The translations under genes were made by a program, and so were the position numbers. Positions 20,281 to 31,367 of a DNA stretch of 64,000 nt are shown one piece after another; the stretch's first letter is position 1, and each line of letters opens with the position of its first letter. The notes beneath the pieces are model-generated. The model saw only the letters and a list, made by a program, of their open reading frames with translations, did not search any database and was not told the DNA's origin. The stretch is from the NCBI GenBank assembly GCA_030248215.1, contig JASANG010000258.1, positions 5,001-69,000 on the forward strand, given 5' to 3'. This stretch comes from Enoplolaimus lenunculus. Taxonomy: Eukaryota; Nematoda; Enoplea; Enoplida; Thoracostomopsidae.

Positions 20281-20460
20281 CTGTTGTTGGCTGGGCCGGA
20301 CAAGCGACCTTCAGGCTGTTCATTTGGGAGGCCCACGCCAAACAGGGGTCCTTACCCTAACAAGATATTAATCAAAAAATGTGAAAAAGTATGATCATAT
20401 CAAGGGGTCGCAAATCTGAATTTTGAGGGCATCCCCATTTTAGCCTGGCCTGTTGTTGGC
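20281..20460. mobile_element. Insert flanked by 11-bp direct repeats
   Basis: CTGTTGTTGGC occurs at 20281-20291 and 20450-20460, bracketing 158 bp that starts TGGGCCGGACAAGCG and ends AGCCTGGC. No clear inverted ends. Target duplications of 9-11 bp occur for Mutator-like elements and for retroposons; neither can be chosen. Confidence 0.4.
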
Positions 20461-20486
20461 ATTCTCAAAATGACTATATTAGCACT

Positions 20487-20664
20487 GACCAATGTTACTT
20501 TAACGAGCATAACAGTAGATTAAGCGCATTCCTAAGCGTAAGCCTAAGCTCTGCAAAACGTGTTCCTTAATCTAACCCTAAGCAAAAAATGTTAATTTAG
20601 AATCTAAACCTACTCTTTTATGGACCCACCAGAAACCTGGACGCCCCTTAAAGTAACATGGTCC
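20487..20664 (-). mobile_element. TEL-B MITE
   Basis: GACCAATGTTACTTTAACGA to CCCCTTAAAGTAACATGGTCC, with TACTCTTTTATGGACCCACC shoulder. Core reduced to a few CCTAAG units. Confidence 0.8.
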
Positions 20665-20842
20665 TTAGAACATATCACCAGTAATAGCGATAGATCTTCA
20701 AACAACTGAGTTGTGATTATTTGTGTAAAAAAACTGTAGCGAGAGCTTTAATCGAATGATATTTCAAATTTTGCCAAAGGCGAAAAATAATCTTTTTGAA
20801 TTTGCGTTGTGTCCGCACAGTATGTTAGAACTATTTAGCTCA

Positions 20843-21165
20843 CTGAACACCAGGGAACAACCGGATGTTAACATTCAGTGCCGGCAGAAAATCGACCTCT
20901 GCCGAAAGTTCCGGCAATTTTGATAGTGAAATTTTGCATAATTTTACAAGATTTATTTGTTTGGTGCGTTTCATTTTAACTTTTGGTACAATTTCTAGTA
21001 AAAAATTGCCGAAATTTCGTAGAAAAATGTGGGTAAAACCAAACGATTCAACAACACATTACAGATATTTGCTAAAATTAGCAAATTAAACATCATTTCA
21101 ACTGCATATTTTAGCCTGATCTCCGGCTTTATGTCCGGCTCCGGCAACGGGAAATTTTGTTGACC
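20843..21165. mobile_element. Family H element outside the triplication
   Basis: Closely follows 14545-14800 (CTCACTGAACACCAGGGAAC onward) but its right end diverges to TCCGGCTCCGGCAACGGG..CTCCGGCTGAGGTACC. Shows H is a mobile family, not just block content. The 74-codon frame is a shadow. Confidence 0.65.
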
Positions 21166-22218
21166 TCCGGCTGAGGTACCTTGCTAAACAATCAATTATC
21201 TCCTGTTAGCCAATTTGCACACCAAAATATTCATCCCGTCAGATTTGGTGGCGAAAAAATTTCAACTCCCGTTGTTCCAAGCATTCGTTTGTCGTCTAAC
21301 ACCAATTTTTCTAATCCGTTGTTTAATTTTTTTTGCTCTTACACACTTTCTTCAACATTTAACGAAATGGTTTGATCAAAGCTAAGCCTTTTCCTAAGCC
21401 TAAGCCTGAGCGTAAATTTTGGTAAAAGCGTACAAGCGTTAGTTTTAGCAAATGTTCGTACGCTATCGAATTTTGAAATGCCAATATGCGTAATGGAAGA
21501 CTAGATTTTAGCTATGGAATTCAAAAATAAACTGAAACTACTTATTTGTATATTACCGCTATTTTAGGGGCGTAACGACACGGGGGGGGGCACAAAAATA
21601 ACGCTCCATCCCCTGAAAAAATTTTCGTCTCCAAATGGTAAATATGGCCGTATTTGTAAAGTTTGCTGAATACTCGCGTGCCCTTTGAGTCATAGTATTT
21701 GCTCCCTGTAACATTTTGGCCTGATTTTGGTCCTGGTTTAGAACCAGAAATCGAACTTTTGCACATTTTTTTCCAGGTTCAAATTGATTAATAAAAACAT
21801 TTTGTATATATTTTAATATTAGTTTTTGTGAATACGTTTATTTTTGGTTTCGTGTTATTATTGGTCAAACTGGCGACAGCGTACAGCGATTGGACGAAAA
21901 ATGCTGTCATCAGGCTTCTGGTTGGCCAAGATAAGATGTCAGTATGTAAGTTTAATTATAAGTAGGGTCGAATCAATGTTTCTGTGATGAGCAGAATACT
22001 TTTTGGGTTTTGAAGTTTCACAGTTTCTATAACCCTTTCTCACATTGAGTATGACACGAGAAGCATTGCCACAGAATCAGTTTACTAAATAATACACAAT
22101 GCACAGTGTTTGCTTATCATGATCATAAATGGTACCCTATTCATATTTTTCTACAACTTTTGTGATATCCGCGTCATATTTTTAAGCCTAAAATACACTG
22201 TGAGCTTCAGATCAACAA
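21166..22218. other. Unassigned kilobase
   Basis: A 64-codon frame (21181-21375) and an opposite 74-codon frame (21542-21766) show no recognisable domain. A G9 run lies at 21582-21590. A short CCTAAGCCTAAGCCTGAGCG trace at 21395 resembles 60525. Confidence 0.4.
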
Positions 22219-22462
22219 TCTGGACCCATATTCTCAAATACGTACAGCAACTATCATCAGTTAGTAATAGGTTTTCAAACTCACTAACTATTGAAATTGT
22301 TGATTTCAAAATTGGTACAAAAGTAGAGCAAAGCAAACGCAAAAAATGTGTCGAATTTTGAGCCTCAGCGTTCACTGGTTCGAAAGTTACAAGGCCTATC
22401 ACAAATTGTTGATATGTGCTATTGGTGATAGATGCTACACACATTTGAGAATACGGGTCGTG
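22219..22462. mobile_element. MITE family J (ATTCTCAAATGTG arms)
   Basis: Left arm CCCATATTCTCAAATACGTA then CATCAGTTAGTAATAGGTTTTC; right arm mirrors it (ATTGGTGATAGATGC..CACACATTTGAGAATACGGG). Arms about 60 bp. Other copies or halves: 22945-23112, 26858-26900, 29683-30014, 32328-32375, 48165-48195. Target duplication unresolved. Confidence 0.7.
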
Positions 22463-22743
22463 AATTGAAAATTTTAGCCCGACAAGACCAATTAAAATAG
22501 TGCATTCCCCGCCTCGACTGGATCTGACCCTACACACAAGGCCGTTATCATGAGTATAGCCAAGAATTAAGATACAGGAAGTATAGCGTCATAAAAATTA
22601 CTTTCCGAGCCAGCGAAGCGAGCGAGAAACGTGCTATTCGTACTTGTTTTCGAACATCGAGAGAATAATTTTCGGTTGTAATTTTAGAGGAAATTTTGTT
22701 GGAGATAAGGAATATTTTAAAATGTAAACTGCTTGGAGCATTC

Positions 22744-22937
22744 GGCCCTTGTAAAGAACAGGGCCGGAACAGTATTGTAGCATATTCCTAAGCCTAAGCC
22801 TAAGCCTAAGCCTAAGCGTAAGTATGAGCATGTTCCTAAGCCTAAGCCGTAGCCAAGCAAAAAATTAGTCTAAAGCTTAAGCTTACTCTATTGCAGTCCC
22901 ACAGAAAACCGTTGCGCCTTTGATCTTTACATGCGCC
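22744..22937 (-). mobile_element. TEL-A MITE, perfect 8-bp TSD
   Basis: GAGCATTC flanks both sides (22736-22743 and 22938-22945). GGCCCTTGTAAAGAACAGGG to CTTTGATCTTTACATGCGCC. Five CCTAAG units at 22791-22818. Confidence 0.92.
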
Positions 22938-22944
22938 GAGCATT

Positions 22945-23112
22945 CAAACTAGGGACCATATTCTTAAATGTAACACCTGATTGCACTGAACCAGAATAAA
23001 TGAAATGCAACCACTGCGCTGGATTTGAAACATCATCATTCTCAGGTACGAAAGTTACAAGACGTATCATCAACTGGTAATAACTGCTACACACATTTGA
23101 GAATACGGGCAT
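22945..23112. mobile_element. MITE family J copy
   Basis: GACCATATTCTTAAATGTAAC left; CATCAACTGGTAATAACTGC and CACACATTTGAGAATACGGG right. Left interior shortened. Confidence 0.6.
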
Positions 23113-23365
23113 ACGACTTTAGTTTGACAAACGTTCTTGTGAACAAATATGGAAAATGTTGTCAAAATAACTCAAAAGCAACTTTATAAAACTTAAATTT
23201 TTCTAATGAAAGCTTAAAAAATTTGCGATTGGGTTGGATTATTTAACAATTTTTAAATATAATTTGAAATATTTCTAGTATATTTTTACCGTTTTTGGTT
23301 TAACGCAACCGTTAGCAACGTTACGCCTGAAGAAATATATATATTTGATTTATTAGAAAATCGTA

Positions 23366-23570
23366 GCCCATATATAGATGATAATCGTAACAGTATGATC
23401 TTTTTCCTAAAAGTCTAAGCGTTGACCTAAAGCGTGAACGTAAGAACCAACCCATATGTATCTACGTTTACAACCTAAGACTAAGCCTAAACCTAATCAT
23501 AATATTACCGTTTAGCATTGGTTACTCTATGGTACTCCTGCGGAATACAAAAAATCCCGTCTTTGAGGGA
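23366..23570 (-). mobile_element. Degenerate TEL-A MITE
   Basis: GCCCATATATAGATGATAATCG, decayed TAAGC units, CCTAAGACTAAGCCTAAACC and TGGTTACTCTATGG mark an old copy. Terminal GGCC lost. Confidence 0.5.
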
Positions 23571-23665
23571 GAGGTGGCACAATCTTTAGATGCGAACTGG
23601 TTCAAAGGTGTATTCAAATATGTACGTAAGGGTACGTGCACCATTGTACCGTATATCAGAATTTT

Positions 23666-23886
23666 GGCCCATGTGTAGAACAGGGCCGGATCGTTTTTCC
23701 GAAGGGGCTATAATAGAATCAGTTTACGCTTTAGACTATTCTTTTGCTTAGGCTTACGCTTAGGTTTAGGCTTAGGCTTAGGAATAGGCTCATCCATATG
23801 CTTAGGCTTAGGCTTAGGCTAAAGCTTTGGCATAGGCTTAGGAATATGCTTATACTACTATTCCGGTCGTGTTCTATGCATGGGCC
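23666..23886 (+). mobile_element. TEL-A subfamily (CATGTGTAGAACAGG ends)
   Basis: GGCCCATGTGTAGAACAGGG to TGTTCTATGCATGGGCC; flanks AGAATTTT and AAAATTTT (7 of 8). Shares the GTTTTTCCGA..GGCTATAATAGA shoulder with 58789-59042, which defines a subfamily distinct from the GATCAGGGG type. Confidence 0.85.
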
Positions 23887-24475
23887 AAAATTTTTTTAAA
23901 GGGGTTACAGAAAATACCTAGACGCCATTAGAATTTTAAGCTATACGTAAAATTTTCTTAAAAATAAAATATTTAATTTCGCTGTATACAAGAATTAATA
24001 AGGAAACCAACAACACTAAACGTTGGCCGTTACTTTATTTCAGTATAGTGGTTATTAGTACGTAATTTGATACGACATTGAAGCTAATGGCTTGGGACTC
24101 AGTACCAAGACCGTGACTGAGACAGGTGGCAGGAGGGAGTGTAGGTACCAACATCGTATACGAAAATTTTTCGTTTTCGTTAACTGTAATTTTTACACAA
24201 AGAATTCGATGGTAGAATAAATTTGGCTTTGCTTTCGTCGTCAAAATGTTCCTAATCCCACTGTTGAAATCTTTTTTGACTCGTTCTACTGCCGAGTAAC
24301 CGTTTTAATGTTGTGACGCAAGTTAGGTTCACAAAGTGTAACATGAACCTTCCAACGTTTGGAAATTGGTTTGAACATTTTTCAAATAATTGAGTTATTT
24401 TAGTGTCTGAAATTATATTGGGATCTGAAGTTTTTAAATTTTCAAATCATGAGTTGAGTTTATAAACGGGCTATT
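23887..24475. other. Unassigned spacer
   Basis: The only notable frame is a 69-codon reverse frame (24035-24244) without a recognisable domain. Moderately GC-rich stretch at 24080-24140. Confidence 0.35.
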
Positions 24476-24762
24476 TGATTGCTACGCTATGCATTTTAAT
24501 TACTTTAATGCCGATCGTAGACAAATCCGGCGTCGGACTTGTCTACGATACCGTATGGTGTTGGACGGTGACGGAAGGCGCGGCCCATGCAAAGATCGGG
24601 GGCGGAACGTTTTTCTGTGGGACTTGCAATAGAGTAAGCTTAAGGTTTAGACAAATTGTTTTGCTTGGCTTAGGCTTAGGCTTAGGCTTAGGCTTAGGAA
24701 TACGCTTTTTCGCCCCTGTTCTTTACATTGGCCGAAGACGCCATACGACAAGTATAGCGCGA
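24476..24762. mobile_element. Family L MITE, interrupted by TEL-A
   Basis: Left TTGCTACGCTATGCATTTTA and right AAGTATAGCGCGACCC resemble family L ends (GGGTTGCGCTATACTTTT; see 39703-40051). Interior has a hairpin GATCGTAGACAA...TTGTCTACGATAC and GGACGGTGACGG. A TEL-A element sits at 24582-24733. Confidence 0.55.
24582..24733 (+). mobile_element. TEL-A MITE nested in family L
   Basis: GAAGGCGC and GAAGACGC flank it (7 of 8). GGCCCATGCAAAGATCGGGG to CTGTTCTTTACATTGGCC. Four TTAGGC units. The 97-codon frame LGLGLGLG is the array translated. Confidence 0.9.
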
Positions 24763-24810
24763 CCCTAATCCGTGACAATAGGAAGAATACTGACAGCAAG
24801 TAATTACTTG

Positions 24811-25023
24811 CAGTGCCGGAGCAGGCAGGGGTGGGGACTCCCCCGAAATTCCAGGGGGGCTGCCCCCCAAATTCCAAGGTGGGGGCCCCCGAAACTCGCG
24901 AGCGAGAAGCCAGACGCATTTTAAAACTTAAACGGTATTTGTTTCACCTGGTTAGGGTGTAAGCCCCCTCAGGGGTGGGGCCCCCTCAAAATGCGGGGCA
25001 TGCGGGTGGCTGCTCGGGCCCTG
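24811..25023. mobile_element. CAG-ended hAT-like MITE family O, perfect TSD
   Basis: ATTACTTG on both sides (24803-24810 and 25024-25031). Starts CAGTGCCGGAGCAGGCAGGG and ends TGGCTGCTCGGGCCCTG, typical hAT-like CAG...CTG termini. GC-rich in an AT-rich setting. Its middle holds CTCGCGAGCGAGAAGCCAGA, the dispersed motif also seen at 31150, 39370, 57797 and 63114. Confidence 0.85.
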
Positions 25024-25361
25024 ATTACTTGGCTAAATTGTAGAAACATGACTTTACTCAGCTGAATTTTACAAAATGCAACTATTTAGGGACGTATACA
25101 ATCAGAATAGAAGGTATATATGCCTCATAGAAAATGATGGAGATAACAGAAACCGGTACTTTTACAGGCTTTAGAATAACCTGAGCATACTTGAGTTGAA
25201 ACGCTGGTTATGCCCCTGGCTCGATTGTCAATTAAGCTTTCAGTATGAACATCTGGTCCTTAGTTGGTAATCACATAAACCGGTCGTATTTTTAACCTTA
25301 GTGGTTCTGAGGCTGCGTAGGTTTGCGTAGGTTCTAAATTTTTAATGACCACAAACTTTCT

Positions 25362-25544
25362 GGGCCATGTAGGTTTGAGGGCCGAACCAATTTTTCGTGG
25401 GAAATAGAGTATAAGCTTATGCTATAAACAAGTTGATTTTCTTATGCTTAGGCTTAGGTGTTCGGTTATTCATACGCTGAGGCTTAGGCTTAAGCTTAGG
25501 AATATGCTTATACTGCTGTTAGGCCCTTCAAAATAACATTGGCC
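25362..25544 (+). mobile_element. TEL-B-like MITE, perfect 8-bp TSD
   Basis: AACTTTCT flanks both ends (25354-25361 and 25545-25552). Left end GGGCCATGTAGGTTTGAGGG differs from both TEL families; right end CTTCAAAATAACATTGGCC is TEL-B-like. It may be a third subfamily or a hybrid. Confidence 0.88.
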
Positions 25545-26412
25545 AACTTTCTAGGTGTTCGAGAATTTACTACCACCCGTTCAAAGTTCGCGGTTTAAGT
25601 TTCTTGACATGCACATTCTTAATTTTAATTGTGCAAATTCAAAAATGTAACTAAACTAATTTTTCATTTTAAACATTACAAGCCCTTGTGAGAAAGGGTT
25701 AACAGTCTTAAACTGCTCAGAAATTTGTGTCTGCAATGGTTAAAATACAAAATGTCATATATTCAAGAAATCATTGTTATCAATTTATAGGGTTGAGCTC
25801 GTGTTCCCCAATCAAAGTTTACATCTTGGACGTATCTTTGGTTAAAATTTGTGTATTTGGTTGATCTTTACCCGTAATTTTGGAGACGTTTTCCTGCAAA
25901 ATCTATGTCTTGCATTTCAAACAAATTTGGCTTATATTTCAGAAATATCTGTTTTGCATATCAGCCGTATTTGTCTTATATTGCAGAAATTTTTGTTATA
26001 ATCGTTCATGAAACAAAGTCTTAAATTTCAGTTACGTTTAGAAATATGCTTATACTACTGTCACTCCGCAAACTATAATAGAATATATACTTTTATTTTC
26101 ATCTCTGGTTTCGTTTCGGCCAGTTTTACTACTTGGAATTGCTTATTTCATCATTCTCGCATTAGGTTGGCTTACGAAAGATAAATTTTTAATTAACATC
26201 TTCATGGTATTTTACCTTCGTTTGTAAGAAGCAAAAAAATTAAATGGTTTAGAATTAATCTATTTCACCAAGGTAACCTCACTGACTCTACTTTGAGCTG
26301 TCATAACTAATACTCGGTATGAGTTTTATTTCAATTTAATAAAATTTTAAAAAACCCATGCGTTACCAATATTGATTCCACTGGAAGAGAGTTGCCAGAT
26401 GAAGTGTCTTTA
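25545..26412. other. AT-rich spacer
   Basis: No genes. Repeated short phrases ATTTCAGAAAT/ATTGCAGAAAT at 25935-25990. A solitary TEL tail GAAATATGCTTATACTACTG at 26041-26060. TTGTGAGAAAGGGTTAA at 25686 is a lone family N end. Confidence 0.5.
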
Positions 26413-26853
26413 CTGTAGTGACCCGAATAAGAGGGAGAACTGGTATTTATTTGGCCTCTTCAGAGGGTACCCGTCCCTATTATTTGGGTACGGACTGTTA
26501 TTTATTTTTAACCAGCTCTTCGTTACTGATATGTATTTGGTACTGCAAGTATCCGTGGAATTAACCGCTTATTCGTGTATTTGTCTTGTGTCAATAACTT
26601 GAGCGATGATGCAAAGTTATACTTACGAATATACTTTCAAAACTTAAGTATGCTTTAAGTTTCGAATTCAACTTCTTTTCGTCCTCGAGCCATTTATGCA
26701 CTACAGTAAGGAATAATTGACATTTATGAACTCTAATTAGGATTTAGGGACTCTATCCGCTTACAGAGTCTTAATAGGGCTACGGACTCTTATTGATTGA
26801 GACCGAAAATGGGGACCCCTCTTATTACCCCCCTCTTATTCGGGTCACTACAG
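26413..26853 (+). mobile_element. TA-flanked MITE family C
   Basis: CTGTAGTGACCCGAATAAGA to CTTATTCGGGTCACTACAG, with TA on both sides (26411-26412 and 26854-26855). About 440 bp. Right half has stacked GGACTC(T/A)..TATT units. The 76-codon frame is a shadow present in several copies. TA duplication suggests Tc1/mariner mobilisation (inference). Confidence 0.88.
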
Positions 26854-26995
26854 TAGGATCTATCACCAGTTAGCAATAGGTTTTCAAATGGAATTATCTA
26901 ACGCTTTATACCCATAAATTGATCTAAAGTACCTTTGCTACGTTTGAGTATTGAAATATTTTTTCTATACTGATATGCAATATTCGTCTGTATCC

Positions 26996-27175
26996 AGCGA
27001 CAGATCCCGAAATTTCTGACAAGGGGGGGATGCAGCCTGGCTAAGATATGAAACGCAATTTTTTACTGTATGCTATGTTATCTGGCAATTTTCTGAGGGA
27101 GAAAAATTGTAAGGTAGGAAGAACATTACGATTTTACCACAAAATATTTTCTCACGGGGAGGGCGTACGACTACT
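26996..27175 (+). mobile_element. Family P repeat
   Basis: CAGCGACAGATCCCG and the middle ATGAAACGCAATTTTTTACTGTATGC...AATTGTAAGGTAGG closely match 56215-56310, where the element is bounded by GCGGCGGATCC and GGATCCGCTG. Likely a CAG-ended hAT-like MITE; right end not resolved. The 82-codon frame is a shadow. Confidence 0.55.
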
Positions 27176-28042
27176 TTGGACGTCTGCTAGTGTTTGTACG
27201 GTTGGTTCCAAGACGTCCTATGTATATAAACATTATAGTCCCAATGATAATGTGAAATTGTCATTTGCTGGAGTACTCTACTGGGCCATACAGTGACGTA
27301 CCGACATATTTTGATTGGGGGGACGCATTCTGTCATGCCCCTGCCTTTGGTTTCTGCCCTAAGGCAAACTTAGAATCCTTTAGCAGTACGGATCTTAATT
27401 TTTTGGTGGAATTAATGGCGTTGGTCATGCTCCCATAGTTGGATCCGGGACCAATTTCAGAGTTCACTTTTGGGCGCTTAAAATTGAACCGTTTGGGTAT
27501 CTGGATCAGGTTGAATTGTTTGCCACGTGAGCACTATTTGAAAAAATATCGCGAGTGAAGCGAGCGAAAAGTTAGACACTATTGTCTTTTACTCTAGCAC
27601 AGAACTGCAGTTTGAAATGTTTTTGTGGGGTGAATTTTTGTATATGATATATTTCTATGCACCAGGGGTCGAAACAAACTGAGCGATGGCTCGAAGCCAG
27701 AACTTAGATTGAACTTTGAAGAATTCATGAACGAAGCGAGCGGAAAGCTAAACACTGTTTCAGTATTAAATCCCTCTGTAACTGTCTCAAAACATATTTT
27801 ATTCATGAAACGCGAGGTCACTAAACCGAATCCACTTGGTCAACAGCTTATGTAAAATGTGAAGCATTGCACCATTTTTCTTACCATCATTAGTTTTGAG
27901 CTGGTCAGGTTAGGGAATTTGACATTGATGTCGACTTTTAAACAGCGCCACAGGCAAAATTTGTTTCAAAATTGATCAGTGAAAAACATCGCGAGCGAAG
28001 CGAACAAGACACCATACGTAATGTTGAATTATGACGCAAGTA
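27176..28042. other. Spacer with three GCGAAGCGAGCG motifs
   Basis: Motif variants at 27550-27573, 27728-27748 and 27988-28012, each followed by A-rich then (T/C)AAACAC or CACCATACG. No element ends could be paired. The 75-codon reverse frame has no recognised product. Confidence 0.5.
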
Positions 28043-28428
28043 CTGTAGTGACCCGAATATGAGAGGGGACGGACGGCTACGGATGGTTATTTATTTTTAA
28101 CCCACGCTCTGCCGCCCTTCGTTACTGATGTATCCGCTGAATTAAACGTTTATTTGTCTTGTGTCAATAACTTGAGCGATAATGCAAAGTTAACTTAGGA
28201 ATGGACTTTTAAAATTTAAGTACGCTTTAAAGTTTTGAGCTCAAATTATTTGGTCGTGGAAACGTTTATGCGTACAACTAGAGATAATTGACATTTATGA
28301 ACTCTAATTAGGATTTAGGGACTCTATCCGCTTACGGACTCTTATTAGGGATACGGACTCATATTGTTTGGGATCCAAAATGGGACCCCCTTATATTACC
28401 TTTTCCCCTATTATTCGGGTCACTACAG
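28043..28428 (+). mobile_element. MITE family C copy
   Basis: CTGTAGTGACCCGAATATGA to TTATTCGGGTCACTACAG; left TA present, right flank CT. Missing part of the TTTATTTGGCC...GGTTACGG segment. Confidence 0.85.
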
Positions 28429-28774
28429 CTCTGGTTCCAATTGGAGGGTCGGCCCGGCTCCATCTCTCGGTACGCCCCGGTCATACCACATCTTGGAATC
28501 GTAAGATTTAAAATAACTTGACCCTTTTAAAATATATGCTAAATTATTTTGGCATAACTGACCAGAAGAAACGAGCGATGTATATCCTGCCGCCTTCTCG
28601 AGACGAACGCATAATCTATCCGATAACAGCTCAGAATGTGCTTTCTAGCTTAATAGCCATAAAATATGACGTAGAATCCAACGCGTATTCAACAAAAATT
28701 GCATTTTCACCACAATTTGCAATTCTAAAATGTTAAAATTGTAACCGAAATTGCGTTGAAATTTGTCAAATTCC

Positions 28775-29152
28775 AAAACACTGAAAAACACGGTACAACC
28801 GAAAGTCCGTCTCCGGTTCCGGCACCGGCAGAAAATTGGCCTCCGGCTCCGTCTCCGGCTCCGGTAGAATTTTTGGCGAAAGTGGCGGCAATTTCGGTGG
28901 ATAAAATTTTGCATAATTTTGCAAAATTTATCTGTTTATGTGCGTTTAGTTTTAATTTTGTCACAATTTTCAGGAAAGAATTTTCGAAATTTTGTAAAAA
29001 AATTAGCACAAAACCAAACAACAACATATTGCAGATATTGGCTAAAATTAACAAATTAACCATCGTTTGTCGTGCCTAATTTCGCCTCACCTCCGCCTCC
29101 GGATCCGACAAGTTTCGTTGACTTCCGGCTCCGGTATTTTTCGTCTCCGGTT
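28775..29152. mobile_element. Family H relative, TCCGGC-rich
   Basis: CACGGTACAACCGAAAGTCC to GTCTCCGGTTGCACTCTG. Shares TTTTGCATAATTTT(A/G)CAA and TTAGTTTTAATTTTG with 20935-20990. Flanks CTGAAAAA and CTAAAAAG match at 6 of 8. Overlapping frames of 89-112 codons on both strands are explained by the CCGGCT repeats. Confidence 0.6.
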
Positions 29153-29682
29153 GCACTCTGCTAAAAAGTAATTTTCCTTCACCGAAAAATGTTCGTCAAT
29201 CTGCAACTGGTTGTGCTCCAAAAGCAACGAAGACAGAAAAATTCCATTAATACTGCATCATTAAAAACTACTCATTCTGTGAGGTACATTTTTAATGGTC
29301 TCTAGCAAACAAAGAACCCTTAAGGCGAGTTTTACGATATTTTAAGGTACCCACAAGGCGCTATTAGCGGTACTATAAAATGGTCCGAAACGCTTAAGCC
29401 ACTACTATTATGATATTAATCCACATTTGTTCGGTTCGTATTTTTGTGCCTGAGTTTCTAAGTGTTGCTGCTTGCAATATAAGCGCAGTTCTGTCGTAAT
29501 CCAGAGCAACGACGGCCGAATGCTTATAAAATATTTTACGACCCATAGGGAAAAATTATGGTGCTGCTAAGATCGTTGCAAACGTATGGGCGACATAGTT
29601 TTGGACCCCCTCTCTGACTCGTTCGGCCGGCTACACGCTTGCTCAGGGGTCTATACTTGAGCGCTAGTTCGCCACCGTCCGC
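29153..29682. other. Unassigned spacer
   Basis: No recognised element or frame. Confidence 0.35.
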
Positions 29683-30014
29683 GTTCTCAAGTGTATATAG
29701 CGCCTATCACCAGTTAGCGATAGACTTTCGAAATGATGAACACACAGTTAGGCATCTGAGGATTTAGGGTTGCGCTATACTTTTGATGACGTACGGCACT
29801 ATCCGGCGCCGTCCGTCACCATTACGGCGCCGTGACGGACGTTGACGGACGGCGTCGTACGAGTGATGGACTGCGTCGGACTGCGCCTTGCGGGTTCCGC
29901 ATAGCAGGGCATTTCACATTTGAAAAATGTACTAAATTTCGACGCTCATCATTTTCTGATTCAAAAGAGGCCAGACCAAATGCCAACTGGTGATAGGTAC
30001 TACGTACATTTGAG
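29683..30014. mobile_element. MITE family J, interrupted by family L
   Basis: CGCGTTCTCAAGTGTATATA..CACCAGTTAGCGATAG left and CCAACTGGTGATAGGTAC..ACATTTGAGAATACG right are the J arms. TTTAGGGTTGCGCTATACTT at 29764 opens a GC-rich family L piece extending to about 29900. Confidence 0.65.
29767..29900. mobile_element. Family L fragment, CpG-rich hairpins
   Basis: Begins GGGTTGCGCTATACTTTTGA after TTA. Dense in GACGGACGG/CGTCCGTC and GGCGCCGT palindromes; markedly GC-rich. Right end not found. Confidence 0.6.
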
Positions 30015-30056
30015 AATACGTTCGCAGCTTTTCATGCATGTATGCACCGATATGCC

Positions 30057-30180
30057 TTAACCCTTTTTCACATGAATATTTTCTATTTCATCTGAGATCT
30101 TTTTTTGCGGTTTAGATTTTGTAAAACTTGTCAAGTTGTCAAGCACTGTTTCGTATTTGAGCCCCGCCTGGAAGGAATTA
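30057..30180 (-). mobile_element. Family N (TTAA) fragment
   Basis: TTAACCCTTTTTCACATGAA and TTTCTATTTCATCTGAGATC match the end of 35327-35589. Truncated before the tRNA-like part. Confidence 0.6.
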
Positions 30181-30389
30181 ATAAGCTCAACTTTTGAAAC
30201 TCTTTTAACTGCATTATTTGGCGAACTAAAGCCACGTACAAATATTTCATTCCAGTAGGACGTCGAAATTTGTTGTCAATGCTTTTCCGATGACTGCGTA
30301 AGACATCCGTGTGAATAAAAAATAAGTATCATCAAAAGAAATTTGTTCAAAAATTAATCAACACCACACCCAAGTTTACATTTTCTATA

Positions 30390-30772
30390 CTGTAGTGACC
30401 CAAATAAGAGTGGGGGGCTGATATTTATTTGGCCTCTCCAGAGGATACCCTCTGTTATTCGGTTACGGACTGTTATTTATTTTTAATTCACGTTCCGCCA
30501 ACCTTCGTTATTGATATATCCTGCAATGCAACTATCCGTTGAATTAAACGTTTATTGGTCTTGTATCTAAAACTTGAGCGATAATGCATGATTATACTTA
30601 AGAATGTACTTTCAAAACTTAAATACGCGTTAAAGTTTCGAACTCAACTTTATTTGGTCCTGGAGTCATTTATGCGCAACAATTATGGATCATTGACATT
30701 TATGGACTGTAATTAGGGTTTGGGACTCTGGGGACCCCTTTTTATACCCCCTTCATATTCGAATCACTACAT
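30390..30772 (+). mobile_element. MITE family C copy
   Basis: CTGTAGTGACCCAAATAAGA to TTCGAATCACTACA; internal GGACTC units reduced. Confidence 0.85.
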
Positions 30773-31367
30773 TACTTAATTTTGGTATTTTGGTCAAAAT
30801 TTTTGTAAGCTAAACATTGATTTTCGAGCCACAAATATTATCTTGTTTTTTGACTTTGAATCGAGAAAATTTGAGAAATTATTTAATCAATTAAGTGTCG
30901 TAAAAATAAGTAAAAAACTTCCTAGTAAAATATTACAAATATGAATAATGAAAACGATTATTATTAAAATCAATATTTGATTTTTTTTGCTATCAAAATC
31001 AGTTTTTAATGTATTAATCAAACACAGAAACGTATCTTCGACTAAATATTGGAATATTTTGCGTTTTTACCTTGCGCAAGCCTACAGGCGTTGCACTGGA
31101 TACAATGACTAGGCAACCATGCGTAGCGAGTGCAATTTAAAATAAAATGGAAAACTCGTCGTGAGCGAAGCGAGCGAGAAACCAAATGCTATTTTAGTAA
31201 TTTGTAAATGGTACAACATACGTTTTACCATTATTTCATAATATTTTCCTTTCTATGTTTTGACTCGTACGCAAATAATTCTGACCGCAAAATCGTGGTG
31301 CTGTCTCTTCCCTTCAAACTGCTTATTTGTCCACCTTATTCGTGCTTGAGAACGGAATTTTATTAAC
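30773..31367. other. AT-rich spacer
   Basis: Nothing coding. The motif GTGAGCGAAGCGAGCGAGAA followed by ACCAAATGC lies at 31153-31182. Confidence 0.45.

Noticed and set aside
28645-29079. Proline/alanine-rich 89-112 codon frames
   Set aside because: Caused by TCCGGC repeats of a family H element; open on both strands.
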